Counted from the first letter of the stretch, positions 9,007-18,008 are shown. The stretch: DNA of 64,000 nucleotides from Georgenia subflava (GCF_009193155.1 NZ_VUKD01000002.1:248001-312000); one strand, 5' to 3'. Translations and numbers: made by a program. The notes: generated by a model not told the origin, from the letters alone.

Positions 9007-10467
9007 ATGTCCGCACAGCTCGTCGCCGGGATCGACTCCTCCACCCAGTCCTGCAAGGTGGTGATCCGTGACGCCGCGACCGGGGCGCTGCGGCGCTTCG
9101 GCCAGGCGCCGCACCCGGGCGGCACCGAGGTCGACCCCGCCGCGTGGTGGGACGCCCTGCAGGCGGCGGTCGCGGCCGCGGGCGGCCTCGACGACGTCGC
9201 CGCGGTGTCGGTGGGCGGCCAGCAGCACGGCATGGTCGCCCTGGACCACGACGGCGCGGTCATCCGGCCGGCGCTGCTGTGGAACGACACCCGCAGCGCC
9301 GGCGCGGCAGCGGACCTCGTCGCCGACCTGGGCCGGGCCGAGAGCGGCGACCCCACGGCCGGCCCGGCCGCCTGGGCGCGCGCCACGGGCTCGGTCCCCG
9401 TGGCCTCGCTGACGGTGACGAAGCTGCGCTGGCTGGCCGAGGCCGAGCCGGAGAACGCCGCACGGGTGGCCGCCGTCGCTCTGCCCCACGACTGGCTCAC
9501 CTGGAAGCTCTCGGGCGCGACGTGCTTCGACACCCTGGTCACCGACCGCTCGGACGCCTCGGGCACCGGGTACTTCGACACCGCGCGCGGCACCTACCGC
9601 CGGGACCTGCTCGCCCTCGCGCTGCGGCGCGACGACGTCGAGGGCATCGTCCTGCCGCGCGTCCTCGGCCCGGCCGAGCGGGCCGGCGCCGGGCACGCGG
9701 GGGCCGGGCTGGACCACCTGGTGCTCGGCCCCGGCGCCGGTGACAACGCGGCCGCGGCGCTCGGGCTGGCGATGACGGCGGGGGACGTGGCGATCTCGGT
9801 CGGGACCTCGGGCGTGGTCTCCGCCGTCGCTGAGCGGCCGGTGGAAGACCCCTCCGGGCTGGTGACCGGCTTCGCCGACGCCACCGGCGCCTTCCTGCCC
9901 CTCGCGGTCACCCTGAACGGCTCGCGCGTGCTCGACGCGGCTGCCCGGCTGCTCGGCGTCGACCACGCAGGTCTGAGCGAGCTGGCCCTCGCCGCCGGTC
10001 CTGGCGCCGACGGCCTGACGCTCGTGCCCTACCTCGAGGGGGAACGCACCCCGAACCTGCCCCGCGCCACCGGCTCGCTGCTGGGGCTCTCGCTCGCCTC
10101 GGCGACGCGCGAGAACCTGGCCCGCGCCGCCGTCGAGGGGCTGCTTTGCGGCCTTGCCGACGGGCTGGACGCCATGCGCGCGCAGGGCGTACCCGTCGAC
10201 CGGGTGCGGCTCGTCGGCGGTGCCGCCCGGTCCCAGGCGCTGCGGGAGATCGCCCCGGCCGTCCTCGGCCTGGACGTCCAGGTGCCCGCCCCGGGCGAGT
10301 ACGTGGCCGACGGCGCCGCACGCCAGGCCGCGTGGGTGCTGGCAGGCACGCAGGAACCGCCGTCGTGGAGCGGCACGGACGTGCGCACGTACTCGGCCGA
10401 GCCGACCCCGCAGGTGCGCCAGTCCTACGCCGGGCGCCGGCACCTGGTGGCCGACCGTCCCGCGTAG
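9007..10467 (+). CDS. xylB: Xylulokinase
   Basis: Phosphorylates D-xylulose to xylulose 5-phosphate for the pentose phosphate pathway. It is an FGGY-family kinase: N-terminal [12 protein letters not shown] phosphate loop, substrate segment WWDALQ with GQQHGMV, LLWNDTR, and a C-terminal half with [24 protein letters not shown] and the adenosine motif [20 protein letters not shown]. It starts 18 bases after the xylA stop, with GGGAG before the start. I take the ATG at 9007; a GTG at 9004 is directly upstream in frame. Length 486 aa is normal. Confidence 0.96.
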   Translation: MSAQLVAGIDSSTQSCKVVIRDAATGALRRFGQAPHPGGTEVDPAAWWDALQAAVAAAGGLDDVAAVSVGGQQHGMVALDHDGAVIRPALLWNDTRSAGAAADLVADLGRAESGDPTAGPAAWARATGSVPVASLTVTKLRWLAEAEPENAARVAAVALPHDWLTWKLSGATCFDTLVTDRSDASGTGYFDTARGTYRRDLLALALRRDDVEGIVLPRVLGPAERAGAGHAGAGLDHLVLGPGAGDNAAAALGLAMTAGDVAISVGTSGVVSAVAERPVEDPSGLVTGFADATGAFLPLAVTLNGSRVLDAAARLLGVDHAGLSELALAAGPGADGLTLVPYLEGERTPNLPRATGSLLGLSLASATRENLARAAVEGLLCGLADGLDAMRAQGVPVDRVRLVGGAARSQALREIAPAVLGLDVQVPAPGEYVADGAARQAAWVLAGTQEPPSWSGTDVRTYSAEPTPQVRQSYAGRRHLVADRPA

Positions 10468-10521
10468 CGTCCGGCGGGGCCGCCGAGGGGCAGGTCCTGG
10501 CGCCCGGTGGTCGTGGGGAGG

Positions 10522-11721
10522 TCAGACGTGGCCGGCCCTGCCCGCGACGAGGCCGGCAGCGGCCTGAAGGACCATGGCGCCGATCAGGAGAAGGAGCGGG
10601 GCCGTCCATCCGCCGGTGACCGCCTGCAGGAAGCCGACCCCGAGCGGGCCGGTCGCCGCGAGCAGGTAGCCCAGGCTCTGCCCGGCGCTGGAGAGCCAGG
10701 CGGTGTCCCGCGTCGTGGCCGCGCGCAGACTGAAGAACGCCAGCGCGAGCGGGAACGCCCCGTTGCCGACCCCGATCAGGGCGGCCCACACCCACCCGCC
10801 GGCGGCCGGGCTGAGGAGCAGACCCGTCAGGCCGGCCAGAGAGGCGCCGGTGACACCGAGGGCCCACCAGCGCTGGTGGCTGCTGCGCGCCGCGAGCGAG
10901 GGGATGAGGAAGGAGACCGGGACGCCGACCAGGATGGAGAGGGACAGCAGCCCACCGGCCTCGGTCGTCGAGAAGCCGGCGTCGCGGTAGATCGCCGGCA
11001 ACCATCCCATCGCGGCGTAGGCCAGGAGCGACTGCGTCCCGAAGAAGACGATCATCGCCCACGCCCGGGGCCGCCCCCAGAGTCGACGCGACGAGCCGCC
11101 CGCGACCGTCGTCTGCGCCGAACGGCTCGACGGCTGGGAAGCACCTCGCCGCCCGCCGACGGTGGCGGACACCCAGATCACGACGGCGAGAGCCGCCGGC
11201 AGTGCCCAGGCGGCGAGCCCGAGGCGCCAGCCGCCGAGCGTCTCGAGGGGCGCCGTCACCCCCGCCGCGAGCGCCGAGCCGCCGGCGAGCGCCGCGGTGT
11301 AGACGCCGGTGACGGACCCGATCCGCAGCGGGAACCGGGTCTTGACCACGACGGGCAGCAGGACGTTGGCGACCGCGATGCCGGCGCAGACGGCCACGGT
11401 GCCGGTGACCAGGAACGGCACCCCGCCGAGGACACGGAGCACGAGGGCGACCGCGAGCAGCGCCATCGCCGCCGCGACGACCCTGTCCACGCCGAAGCGT
11501 CTGGCCAGCCACGGGCTGGTGGCGCCGAGGGCGGCGAAGGTCAGGACCGGCAGGGACGTCAGCACCCCGGCGCCCGGTCCCGACAGCCCTGTCCCGGCGC
11601 GGATCTGGTCGAGGACCGGCCCAACGCTGGTGATCCCCATGCGCAGGTTGGCCGCGACCAGGGCCAGGGCGACGAGCAGCCGGGTGCTGTACGGCGGCCA
11701 ACGGTGGGTCTCGGCGTTCAT
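10522..11721 (-). CDS. MFS transporter, CynX/NimT-like
   Basis: About 399 residues with some twelve hydrophobic segments. The N-terminal motif LVALALVAANLRMGITSVGPVLDQI and the SPWLARRFGVDRV loop are typical of the CynX/NimT (cyanate or 2-nitroimidazole type) branch of the major facilitator superfamily, a branch whose substrates are mostly unknown. The ATG at 11721 has GGAAGGG upstream and starts at the natural N-terminus; the longer reading from 11784 adds an Arg-rich extension unlike the family. It converges with xylB across a 54-base gap. A role with xylose is not supported, because it lies outside that operon on the other strand. Confidence 0.85.
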   Translation of the reverse strand: MNAETHRWPPYSTRLLVALALVAANLRMGITSVGPVLDQIRAGTGLSGPGAGVLTSLPVLTFAALGATSPWLARRFGVDRVVAAAMALLAVALVLRVLGGVPFLVTGTVAVCAGIAVANVLLPVVVKTRFPLRIGSVTGVYTAALAGGSALAAGVTAPLETLGGWRLGLAAWALPAALAVVIWVSATVGGRRGASQPSSRSAQTTVAGGSSRRLWGRPRAWAMIVFFGTQSLLAYAAMGWLPAIYRDAGFSTTEAGGLLSLSILVGVPVSFLIPSLAARSSHQRWWALGVTGASLAGLTGLLLSPAAGGWVWAALIGVGNGAFPLALAFFSLRAATTRDTAWLSSAGQSLGYLLAATGPLGVGFLQAVTGGWTAPLLLLIGAMVLQAAAGLVAGRAGHV

Positions 11722-11798
11722 ACCAACCCTTCCGACGGCGACAGGCCTCGCCGACTCGAGCCAGGCTACGGGCCGCCGCCGCACCGGCGCGCGGTCCG

Positions 11799-12467
11799 TC
11801 AGGGCCGGTGGGCGAACGTCTCCAGCAGCGCGGTGTCCCCGCTGACGATGAGGAGGTCCTCGGCACCGATCCGGGTGCTCTCGGTGGCGTACTCGAACGG
11901 CTCGCCCGGGGGCTTGACCCCGATGATCGTCACCCCGTACTTCTCCCGGATCTTCGACTCCCCGACCGTGAAACCCTGGGTCTCGCGCGGCGGGCGCATC
12001 TTGACGATCGCGAACCCGTCCTCCATCTCGATGTAGTCGAGCATCCGGCCCGAGACCATGTGGGCGACCCGCTGGCCGGCGTCGTACTCGGGGTAGACGA
12101 CGTGGTGCGCGCCGATGCGGCGCAGGATCCGGCCGTGCTCGGCGCTGACGGCCTTCGCCCAGATCTGCGGCATCTCCAGGTCGACCAGGTTCGCGGTGAT
12201 GAGCACGGACGCCTCGAGCGAGGTGCCGACCCCGACGACGGCCACGGGGAAGTCCTCGGCGCCGAGCTGCTCGAGGGCGTCAGGGTTGGTGGCGTCGGCC
12301 TCCACGAGCGGCAGCCGGTGCGACCACTGCTGCACCAGCTCCGGGTCCTTCTCGACGGCGAGCACCTCGCGGCCCAGCTTCTCCAGGGTTGCCGCGAGCG
12401 CGGCACCGAAGCGGCCGAGCCCGATGACGAGCACCCCGGAGTCCCGGGACTGCTGGTTGTCTGCCAT
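11799..12467 (-). CDS. ktrA: Potassium channel regulatory subunit, TrkA/KtrA type
   Basis: A 222-residue RCK protein: an N-terminal Rossmann domain with VLVIGLGRFGAALA, and VEKD at the end of beta-2 for NAD(H)/ATP, then a C-terminal TrkA-C domain (FTVGESKIREKYGVTIIGVK) that binds regulatory ligands. It gates the membrane partner encoded directly upstream (12481-13878). AGGAGA lies eight bases before the ATG and the genes are 13 bases apart, so they are one transcript. The single RCK unit matches KtrA/CglK rather than the double-unit TrkA. c-di-AMP from DisA is a plausible ligand, by analogy only. Confidence 0.92.
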   Translation of the reverse strand: MADNQQSRDSGVLVIGLGRFGAALAATLEKLGREVLAVEKDPELVQQWSHRLPLVEADATNPDALEQLGAEDFPVAVVGVGTSLEASVLITANLVDLEMPQIWAKAVSAEHGRILRRIGAHHVVYPEYDAGQRVAHMVSGRMLDYIEMEDGFAIVKMRPPRETQGFTVGESKIREKYGVTIIGVKPPGEPFEYATESTRIGAEDLLIVSGDTALLETFAHRP

Positions 12468-12480
12468 GAGTTCTCCTAGG

Positions 12481-13878
12481 TCAGCCGATGATCGGGCGTT
12501 CGTTGGGCATGCGGATCACCCGGCGGCGCTCGCGCAGCGCGAGGGCGGCGGCCATCGTCATCGTGCCGGTGCGCCCTGCGAACATCAGCGCGCTGAGGAC
12601 GTACTTGCCGCCGTCGGGAAGGGTGGGGGTGATGCCGGTGCTGAGCCCGACGGTGGCGAACGCGGAGATCACCTCGTACAGGACGAGCTCCAGGTGGTGC
12701 TCGGTGAGCGTCAGCAGCAGCAGCGTCCCGATGCCCACGAGGGTGGCGCCGAGGAAGGCGACCGAGACGGCGAGCCGGACCGTGGAGGACCCGACCCGCC
12801 GGCCGAACGCCTCGATGTCGCGGTCGCCGCGGGCCTCCGCCACGATCGCCAGGACCAGCACGGCGAACGTCGTCACCTTGATGCCGCCGGCCGTGGATGC
12901 CGAGCCGCCGCCGACGAACATCAGCGCGTCGCTGAGGAACCACGTGGCCTCGCGCATCTGGCCGATGTCGACCGTGGACAGGCCCGAGGAGCGCGGGTTC
13001 GCGCCCTGCACCAGGCTGGCGAGGATCTTCTCGTCGAGCCGCAGCGGCCCCAGCGTGCCCGGGTTGGTCCACTCGAACAGCCCGATCGCGAGCACCGAGC
13101 CGAGCAGCAGGAGCCCGTAGGTGGCCAGGCTGAGCCTGGTGTGCAGGTTCCACCGTGCCCACGGGCGGCGCCGGTTGCGGCTGCGCCAGCTGCGGGCGAC
13201 GTCGAGGATGACGGGGAAGCCGATCGCACCGATGGAGGTCCCGACGACGATCGGCAGGCCGAGCCACCAGTCGCCCACGTACGGCGTCAGACCGCCCTCG
13301 ATGACGACGAAGCCGGCGTTGTTGAAGATGCTCAGCGCCATGAACAGCCCGTGCCACAGCGCCGAGCCGAAGCTCTCGCCGAGATCGAGGAACCACGGGA
13401 CGAGGATGATGGTCAGGACCGCCTCGATCGCCAGCGAGGCGACGATGACGGCGCGGATCAGGGTGCCGACCTCGCCGAGCCGGGTGGTCTTCGTCTCCGA
13501 GGCGGCGAGCATCCGCTGCGTCAGCCCGATGCGCCGCGAGACCGCGAGGCCGAGGATCGAGGCCAGGGTCATGACCCCGAGCCCGCCGATCTTGATGCCG
13601 ACGAGGATGACCGCCTGACCGAACGGGGACCAGTAGGTGGCGGTGTCGACCGTGACGAGACCGGTGACGCAGACCGCCGAGGTGGCGGTGAACAGGGCGT
13701 CGACGAACGGGGCACGCTCGCCGGTGGACGTGGCGGCCGGCAGCGAGAGCAGGGCGGTGACGACGGCGATGATCGTGGCGAACACCATCAGCGCCAGGCG
13801 CGCCGGCGAGTTCCGGGCGACGTGGTCGACCCAGTCGCGGCCCGTACCGAGCACGCCGGAGATTCCCGCTTGCCGCAC
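12481..13878 (-). CDS. ktrB: Potassium uptake channel subunit, TrkH/KtrB type
   Basis: 465 residues, hydrophobic, with the four-fold pore-loop architecture of the Trk/Ktr/HKT superfamily. P-loop sequences include SAVCVTGLVTVDTATYWSPFGQ, FNNAGFVV, GGGSASTAGGIKVTT and GLSTGITPTLPDGGK. It forms the K+ (and possibly Na+-coupled) pathway through the membrane. The GTG start has AGGAGGG just before it. It is followed by the RCK subunit and is probably osmotically regulated through it. Confidence 0.94.
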   Translation of the reverse strand: MRQAGISGVLGTGRDWVDHVARNSPARLALMVFATIIAVVTALLSLPAATSTGERAPFVDALFTATSAVCVTGLVTVDTATYWSPFGQAVILVGIKIGGLGVMTLASILGLAVSRRIGLTQRMLAASETKTTRLGEVGTLIRAVIVASLAIEAVLTIILVPWFLDLGESFGSALWHGLFMALSIFNNAGFVVIEGGLTPYVGDWWLGLPIVVGTSIGAIGFPVILDVARSWRSRNRRRPWARWNLHTRLSLATYGLLLLGSVLAIGLFEWTNPGTLGPLRLDEKILASLVQGANPRSSGLSTVDIGQMREATWFLSDALMFVGGGSASTAGGIKVTTFAVLVLAIVAEARGDRDIEAFGRRVGSSTVRLAVSVAFLGATLVGIGTLLLLTLTEHHLELVLYEVISAFATVGLSTGITPTLPDGGKYVLSALMFAGRTGTMTMAAALALRERRRVIRMPNERPIIG

Positions 13879-14046
13879 GAACCCTCCTGCTCCTCGGCGT
13901 CAGCCCGCCGGCCTGTCGCATCTGCGCAGGTCGGCACACACTCTGGCACAGCCCGGGCGTGCCCGCCGCGCACCTCGCTGCTGGCCGTGCGAGGCCTGCG
14001 ACGAACCGTGTGCCGCGCCTCGGCCACCGGGCGCTACGGTGGGGCG

Positions 14047-15222
14047 ATGGGTGCGCTGATCGTCTGGTCGCCGGAGCTGGTCGGCTACGACTTCGGCGCC
14101 GGGCACCCCATGGCGCCCGTCCGGCTCGTGCTCACCCAGGAGCTGCTGACCGCGCTCGGCCTGCTGGAGCTGCCGGACCTCGAGGTCGCCGACGCGCCGC
14201 TGGCCGAGGACGCCGACCTCCTGCGCGTGCACGACGCGGACTACGTCCAGGCCGTGCGGCGGGCCGAGGAGGACGGCCAGCCGCGCCCGGAGCGGGGCCT
14301 CGGCGACGAGGACACGCCGGTCTTCGGCCAGGTCCACACCGCCTCGGCCCGGATCGCCGGCGCCACCCTCGCCGCCGCCAAGGCCGTCTGGACCGGCGCG
14401 GCCGACCGGGCCGTGAGCCTCGCCGGCGGCATGCACCACGCGATGCCGCAACGGGCGTCGGGGTTCTGCGTCTACAACGACATCGCCGTCGCCATCGCCT
14501 GGCTGCTGGACAACGGCGCGCGCCGCGTCGCCTACGTCGACCTCGACGCCCACCACGGCGACGGCGTCGAGCGCGCCTTCTGGGACGACGACCGGGTCCT
14601 GACCATCTCGGTCCACCAGCACCCCGGGAGCCTGTTCCCGGGCACCGGCTACCCCCAGGACATCGGCTCCGCGGCCGCCCGTGGTTCCGCCGTCAACGTG
14701 GCCCTGCCGCCACGCACCGGCGACGCCGGCTGGCTGCGCGCCGTCGAGGCGCTCGCCGTGCCGCTCGTCAGCGAGCACGCCCCGGACATCCTCATCACCC
14801 AGCACGGCTGCGACTGCCACGGCACCGACCCGCTCGCCGAGCTCGACGTCTCGGTCGACGCCCAGCGGGCGGCCGCCGTGATGATGGGCGCGCTCGCCGA
14901 CCGGTGTGCCGGGGGCCGCTGGGTGGCGACCGGTGGCGGTGGGTACGAGGTCGTCGGTGTGGTGCCGCGGGTGTGGGCACACCTGGTCGCCGTCGTCGCG
15001 GGGCACCCGCTCGACCCCGCCACCCCCGTGCCGGACGCGTGGCGGTCGATGATCTGGGACCTGACGGAGGTGGATGCGCCGCAGACGATGACCGACGGCC
15101 GCACCACCGAGCTCGCCCGGTTCGCGGAGGGGTACAACCCCGACGACGAGGTGGACCGGGCGATCATGGCCACCCGCCAGGCGGTCTTTCCCTGGCACGG
15201 GCTCGACCCCTTCCTGGACTGA
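14047..15222 (+). CDS. Acetoin utilisation protein AcuC / class I histone-deacetylase fold
   Basis: 391 residues of the arginase/deacetylase superfamily. The zinc site is visible in VAYVDLDAHHGDGVERAFW, with the catalytic-charge-relay histidines in AGGMHHAMPQRASGFCVYND and a later QHGCDCHGTDPL loop. AcuC-type enzymes remove acetyl groups from lysines, for example on acetyl-CoA synthetase, so control of acetate or acyl-CoA metabolism is likely. No acuA or acs is in the window. TACGGT (14035-14040) lies six bases before the ATG, which argues against the long upstream reading in this frame. It is divergent from ktrB across 168 bases with no other clear signal. Confidence 0.9.
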   Translation: MGALIVWSPELVGYDFGAGHPMAPVRLVLTQELLTALGLLELPDLEVADAPLAEDADLLRVHDADYVQAVRRAEEDGQPRPERGLGDEDTPVFGQVHTASARIAGATLAAAKAVWTGAADRAVSLAGGMHHAMPQRASGFCVYNDIAVAIAWLLDNGARRVAYVDLDAHHGDGVERAFWDDDRVLTISVHQHPGSLFPGTGYPQDIGSAAARGSAVNVALPPRTGDAGWLRAVEALAVPLVSEHAPDILITQHGCDCHGTDPLAELDVSVDAQRAAAVMMGALADRCAGGRWVATGGGGYEVVGVVPRVWAHLVAVVAGHPLDPATPVPDAWRSMIWDLTEVDAPQTMTDGRTTELARFAEGYNPDDEVDRAIMATRQAVFPWHGLDPFLD

Positions 15223-15387
15223 GCCTCGCGGCCCACGTGCCCTCGCGCCCCGCGCTCGCCGGCGCCGCGTCGAACCGCCCAGCGACGGACCGACGTGACT
15301 GTCCGGCCGTGCTGGTCCGTCGGCACGAATCGGGCTGTCCGGACCGTCCGATGTGCGGAAGCATTTCCGCCCGGGGCCGGTTGGCTC

Positions 15388-15393
15388 TATATT
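15388..15393 (+). promoter_or_regulatory. Candidate -10 element TATATT
   Basis: TATATT is an AT-rich island in the 219-base spacer before the small HTH gene. TTCCGC lies 17 bases upstream as a poor -35. The predicted start is about 45 bases before the HTH coding region. The rest of this spacer (15223-15387) shows nothing I can name. Confidence 0.45.
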
Positions 15394-15441
15394 GCGGTCC
15401 TAGGGCCGCCACCGGGGCGGTAGCGATACGAACGGGTGGAC

Positions 15442-15660
15442 ATGGCCGAGCAGCTGGGAGCGCCGCGGTTCCTCACCGTCGCCGAGGTCGCCGAGCTCAT
15501 GCGGGTGTCCAAGATGACGGTCTACCGCATGGTGCACTCCGGCGAGCTGCCGGCCGTGCGGATGGGGCGCTCCTTCCGGGTGCCGGAGCTCGCCGTCGAG
15601 AAGCTGATCTCCGAGGGCCTCGGCGAGGAGTGGGGCCAGGAGGTCGGCGGCGCCCGGTAG
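15442..15660 (+). CDS. Small excisionase/BldC-like helix-turn-helix protein
   Basis: 72 residues forming one MerR-like/excisionase-type winged helix: FLTVAEVAELMRVSKMTVYRMVHSGELPAVRMGRSFRVPELAVEKLI. It should bind DNA. It is conserved in actinobacteria just upstream of the bS22 gene, as here (98 bases between them). A GTG at 15436 is an alternative start two codons upstream. Despite the excisionase name, no integrase or phage gene is nearby, so a chromosomal regulator is more likely. Confidence 0.88.
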   Translation: MAEQLGAPRFLTVAEVAELMRVSKMTVYRMVHSGELPAVRMGRSFRVPELAVEKLISEGLGEEWGQEVGGAR

Positions 15661-15758
15661 GGCGCTGCCCGCAGGAGCAGGTAGACTCCACCTGTTCTGC
15701 GCGCGGTCGATGCTGCGCGCTGCCACGTACGTACCGATCAGCATCTGCGAGGTCCCCT

Positions 15759-15857
15759 ATGGGCTCAGTCATCAAGAAGCGTCGCAAGCGCATGTCGAAG
15801 AAGAAGCACCGCAAGCTGCTTCGCAAGACGCGTCACCAGCGTCGCAACAAGAAGTGA
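15759..15857 (+). CDS. 30S ribosomal protein bS22 (AURKAIP1/COX24-type peptide)
   Basis: A 32-residue, very basic peptide beginning MGSVIKKRRKRMSKKKHRK. It is nearly identical in its first half to the small-subunit protein bS22 found in mycobacterial ribosomes and shares the COX24 domain of mitochondrial small-subunit proteins. It should bind 16S rRNA near the decoding region. GAGG lies six bases before the ATG. TAGACT at 15682-15687 is a possible -10. A strong hairpin follows the stop. Such genes are often missed because of their size. Confidence 0.93.
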   Translation: MGSVIKKRRKRMSKKKHRKLLRKTRHQRRNKK

Positions 15858-15887
15858 CGCGGCGCCCCTGAGGGCGCCGAAGACCAC

Positions 15888-15910
15888 AGGCCCGGCCGAG
15901 TGCCGGGCCT
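15888..15910. terminator. Hairpin terminator after bS22
   Basis: Perfect 9-bp arms AGGCCCGGC and GCCGGGCCT around the loop CGAGT. It lies between the convergent bS22 and HAD genes, so it may serve both. No T run follows, which is common for actinobacterial hairpin terminators. Confidence 0.7.
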
Positions 15911-15999
15911 GAGTCGTCTCCCGGGCCACCCGACCAGTCGCATGGCTCCTGACGCACCGGGTGGGCGATCTCCCCGACGGCATGGCGTCGCCGTCGCCG

Positions 16000-16827
16000 T
16001 CACGGGCGGCCCTCGAGCCGTGCGCGCAGACGCCGGACCACGGCGCGGACGACGACGGAGACGGCCCACGCGGCGCCCGCCCATCGCGCCGAGCGGGCGC
16101 CGGTGCGCAGATCCTCGCGCAGCGAGCGGCGCCGACGGCGGAAGTCGCGCACCGGCCAGCCCGCCTCAGCCGCGTGCAGCCGGAGCCGCGGCTCTGGGTT
16201 GATGGCGCAGGGATGGCCGACCGCGGACATGATGGCCACGTCGTTGATCGAGTCGCCGTAGGCGAACGAGCCCGCCAGGTCGATCCCGCGCTCGAGGGCG
16301 AGCTCGCGCACCGCGACCTCCTTGCCCGCACCGTGCAGCATCGTCCCGTCCAGCCGGCCCGTGTAGTAGCCGTCGACGGCCTGCACGCGGGTGCCGAGCG
16401 CGCCGGTGGCGCCGAGCCGCCGGGCGAGCAGGTCGGAGATCTCGGTCGGGGTGGCGGTGATCAGCCAGACCTCGTGCCCGGCGTCCAGGTGCTCCTGGAG
16501 CAGGGCCCGGGTGCCCGGGAAGATGCGGTGGTCGAGGACCTCGTCGTACACCTCCTCGCCGATGGAGATGACCTCCGCCACGGAGTGGCCGCGCATCAGC
16601 CGCAGCGCCCGCTCCTGGATCGCGGCGATGCGCCGGAGGTTCTCGCCGAGCAGCGTGTACGCCAGGGACTGACGCGCGGCGAAGAGGATGTCGCCGAGCC
16701 CGAAGAAGTCGCGGCGGTAGAGCTCCTGGGCGAGGTGGTACGCGCTCGCGCCCCGGACGATGGTGTTGTCGACGTCGAAGAAGGCCGCCACCTGTGCGCC
16801 GGCGGCGGGCTCCTCGGGGGCTGACAC
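16000..16827 (-). CDS. HAD-IB family phosphatase, SerB-like
   Basis: 275 residues of the haloacid dehalogenase superfamily. Motif I is FFDVDNTIVRG (nucleophile Asp18, acid/base Asp20), motif II is WLITATPTEI, and motif III/IV is FAYGDSINDVAIMSAVG. The helical cap lies between motifs I and II. The family includes phosphoserine phosphatase-like and lyso-lipid phosphatases; the true substrate is unknown. The C-terminus is Arg-rich with a weak hydrophobic stretch (WAGAAWAVSVVVRAVVR), possibly membrane-associated. TACGCT (reverse strand 16834-16839) lies six bases before the GTG start. It is divergent from the glutaredoxin-like gene. Confidence 0.9.
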   Translation of the reverse strand: MSAPEEPAAGAQVAAFFDVDNTIVRGASAYHLAQELYRRDFFGLGDILFAARQSLAYTLLGENLRRIAAIQERALRLMRGHSVAEVISIGEEVYDEVLDHRIFPGTRALLQEHLDAGHEVWLITATPTEISDLLARRLGATGALGTRVQAVDGYYTGRLDGTMLHGAGKEVAVRELALERGIDLAGSFAYGDSINDVAIMSAVGHPCAINPEPRLRLHAAEAGWPVRDFRRRRRSLREDLRTGARSARWAGAAWAVSVVVRAVVRRLRARLEGRP

Positions 16828-16880
16828 CGGGCCAGCGTAGCGGCGGGGACTCCGGGCGGCGGCGTCGTAGGCTCGTCGTC

Positions 16881-17150
16881 ATGGACGACCCCGACCTGCC
16901 AGACCCTGCCGGTCACGCCCCGCGCGTGGTGCTCTACGGCCGGGCCGGCTGCCACCTGTGCGACCAGGCCCGCACCATGCTGCAGCGCATGGAGACGGAG
17001 ACGGGGGAGGCCTTCACCGAGGTGGACATCGACACGGACGACGCGCTGCGCGAGCAGTACGGCGAGCTCGTGCCGGTCGTGACCGTCGACGGGGTCCAGC
17101 AGGGCTACTGGCGCATCGACGCCGGGCGGGTCCGGGCCGCACTGGCCTGA
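16881..17150 (+). CDS. Glutaredoxin-like thiol-disulfide protein (DUF836 type)
   Basis: 89 residues with a thioredoxin fold: VVLYGRAGCHLCDQAR with redox cysteines Cys24 and Cys27, a cis-Pro region LVPVVTVDG, and the terminal GYWRIDAGRVRAAL typical of the DUF836 glutaredoxin group. A cytosolic thiol oxidoreductase is likely, but its partner is unknown. TAGGCT (16868-16873) lies seven bases before the ATG. Its promoter and that of the divergent HAD gene fit within about 50 bases. Confidence 0.9.
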   Translation: MDDPDLPDPAGHAPRVVLYGRAGCHLCDQARTMLQRMETETGEAFTEVDIDTDDALREQYGELVPVVTVDGVQQGYWRIDAGRVRAALA

Positions 17151-17240
17151 GCGGGGGGCGGTGCGGCCGGGGCCCCACGGTCCGTGACGCGCCCGGCGCG
17201 ACGCTCCGCCACGACCTTCTCCCGTCCGGGCGGGCTCCGG

Positions 17241-17282
17241 ACGCACGACGACGGCGGCACCTGTGGTGCCGCCGTCGTGCGT
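17241..17282. terminator. Strong bidirectional hairpin
   Basis: An 18-bp stem (right arm GGTGCCGCCGTCGTGCGT) with a 3-base bulge in the left arm and a TGT loop. It sits between the convergent glutaredoxin-like and yceI genes, so it probably ends both transcripts. The rest of the 200-base spacer is featureless. Confidence 0.75.
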
Positions 17283-17351
17283 TCGGGGCGCTCAAGTGCG
17301 CCCGGGTGCCGCCGGTGGGCGGCGCGAGGTCGGGAACCTCGCGGGGTTGGG

Positions 17352-17927
17352 TCAGGCCTGGGTCTCGGCCTCGGCGCTCGCCTCGGCGTCGGCCTGCTCC
17401 GGGGTGGCCTCGATCTCGAGGAGGATGCGGACCTTGTCGCCCACCAGGAAGCCACCGGTCTCCATGGCGGCGTTCCAGGTGAGGCCGAACTCCTTGCGCG
17501 AGATCTCCGTGGCGGCGGAGAAGCCGATGCGCGGGGACCCGAAGGCGTCCACGACGGAGCCGTTGAACTCGGCGTCCAGCGCGACAGGCTTGGTCACACC
17601 GTTGATGGTCAGGTCGCCCTTGAGGGTGAACTCCTCGCCCTCGCCCTCGACGCCGGTGGTGGCGAAGGTCCAGGTCGGCTTGTTCTCGGCGTCCCAGAAG
17701 TCGGCCGAGCGCAGGTGGCCGTCGCGGTTGGCGTCGCCGGTGTTGATGGAGCTGGCGTCGATGGTGACGACCGAGGTGGACTCGGCGAAGTTCTCGGCGA
17801 CGACGATCTGGCCCTCGAACTTCTCGAACTTGCCGCGCACCTTCGAGATGCCGGCGTGGCGGACCGTGAAGCCGACCTCGGTGTGCGACGGGTCGATTAC
17901 GTAGGTGCCGGCGGGGATGGAGCTCAT
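17352..17927 (-). CDS. YceI-family lipocalin-like protein
   Basis: 191 residues with the YceI beta-barrel: N-terminal GTYVIDPSHTEVGFTVRHAGISKVRGKFEKF, a central GDANRDGHLRSADFWDAENKPT, and GDLTINGVTKPV. Homologues bind polyisoprenoids or similar hydrophobic ligands. There is no signal peptide, so it is cytoplasmic, and the Glu/Ala-rich tail is low-complexity. GGAGG lies before the ATG at 17927; a longer reading from 18056 would run through the promoter. The promoter is TTGCGC-17-TATAGT, and a cluster of TAGTTGA repeats overlaps it, next to a divergent MarR gene. Confidence 0.92.
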   Translation of the reverse strand: MSSIPAGTYVIDPSHTEVGFTVRHAGISKVRGKFEKFEGQIVVAENFAESTSVVTIDASSINTGDANRDGHLRSADFWDAENKPTWTFATTGVEGEGEEFTLKGDLTINGVTKPVALDAEFNGSVVDAFGSPRIGFSAATEISRKEFGLTWNAAMETGGFLVGDKVRILLEIEATPEQADAEASAEAETQA

Positions 17928-17945
17928 GGTCGGTTCCTCCAGGAG

Positions 17946-17983
17946 TAGTTGATAGTTGAACCAGTTAGTTGACGGTTGAACTA
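17946..17983. promoter_or_regulatory. Candidate MarR operator cluster
   Basis: TAGTTGA or GTTGAAC units occur at 17946-17952, 17953-17961, 17966-17973 and 17974-17983. ATAGTTGAAC and GTTGAACTAT form an imperfect dyad. They cover the yceI -10 and start site. The nearest regulator gene is the divergent marR at 18149. Confidence 0.6.
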
Positions 17984-18008
17984 TATTGACGGTCGCCGGC
18001 ATGCGCAA
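17980..18008 (-). promoter_or_regulatory. Promoter of yceI
   Basis: On the reverse strand TTGCGC (18003-18008) and TATAGT (17980-17985) are 17 bases apart, one of the best promoter matches in the window. The start site would fall near 17973, about 46 bases before the ATG. Confidence 0.65.

Noticed and set aside
3544-10443. A 2299-codon open frame on the minus strand
   Set aside because: Only its first part (3544-4974) is a protein, RadA. The rest runs antisense through the acyl-CoA dehydrogenase, ROK, xylA and xylB genes and is open only because stops are rare at this GC content.
12115-14046. The long + frame upstream of the AcuC-like gene
   Set aside because: It is antisense to ktrA and ktrB and has a composition unlike a protein. 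The ATG at 14047 has a well placed -10.
15442-15660. Prophage excisionase
   Set aside because: The small HTH protein resembles Xis by fold only. There is no integrase, att site or other phage gene, and it sits in a conserved place before bS22.
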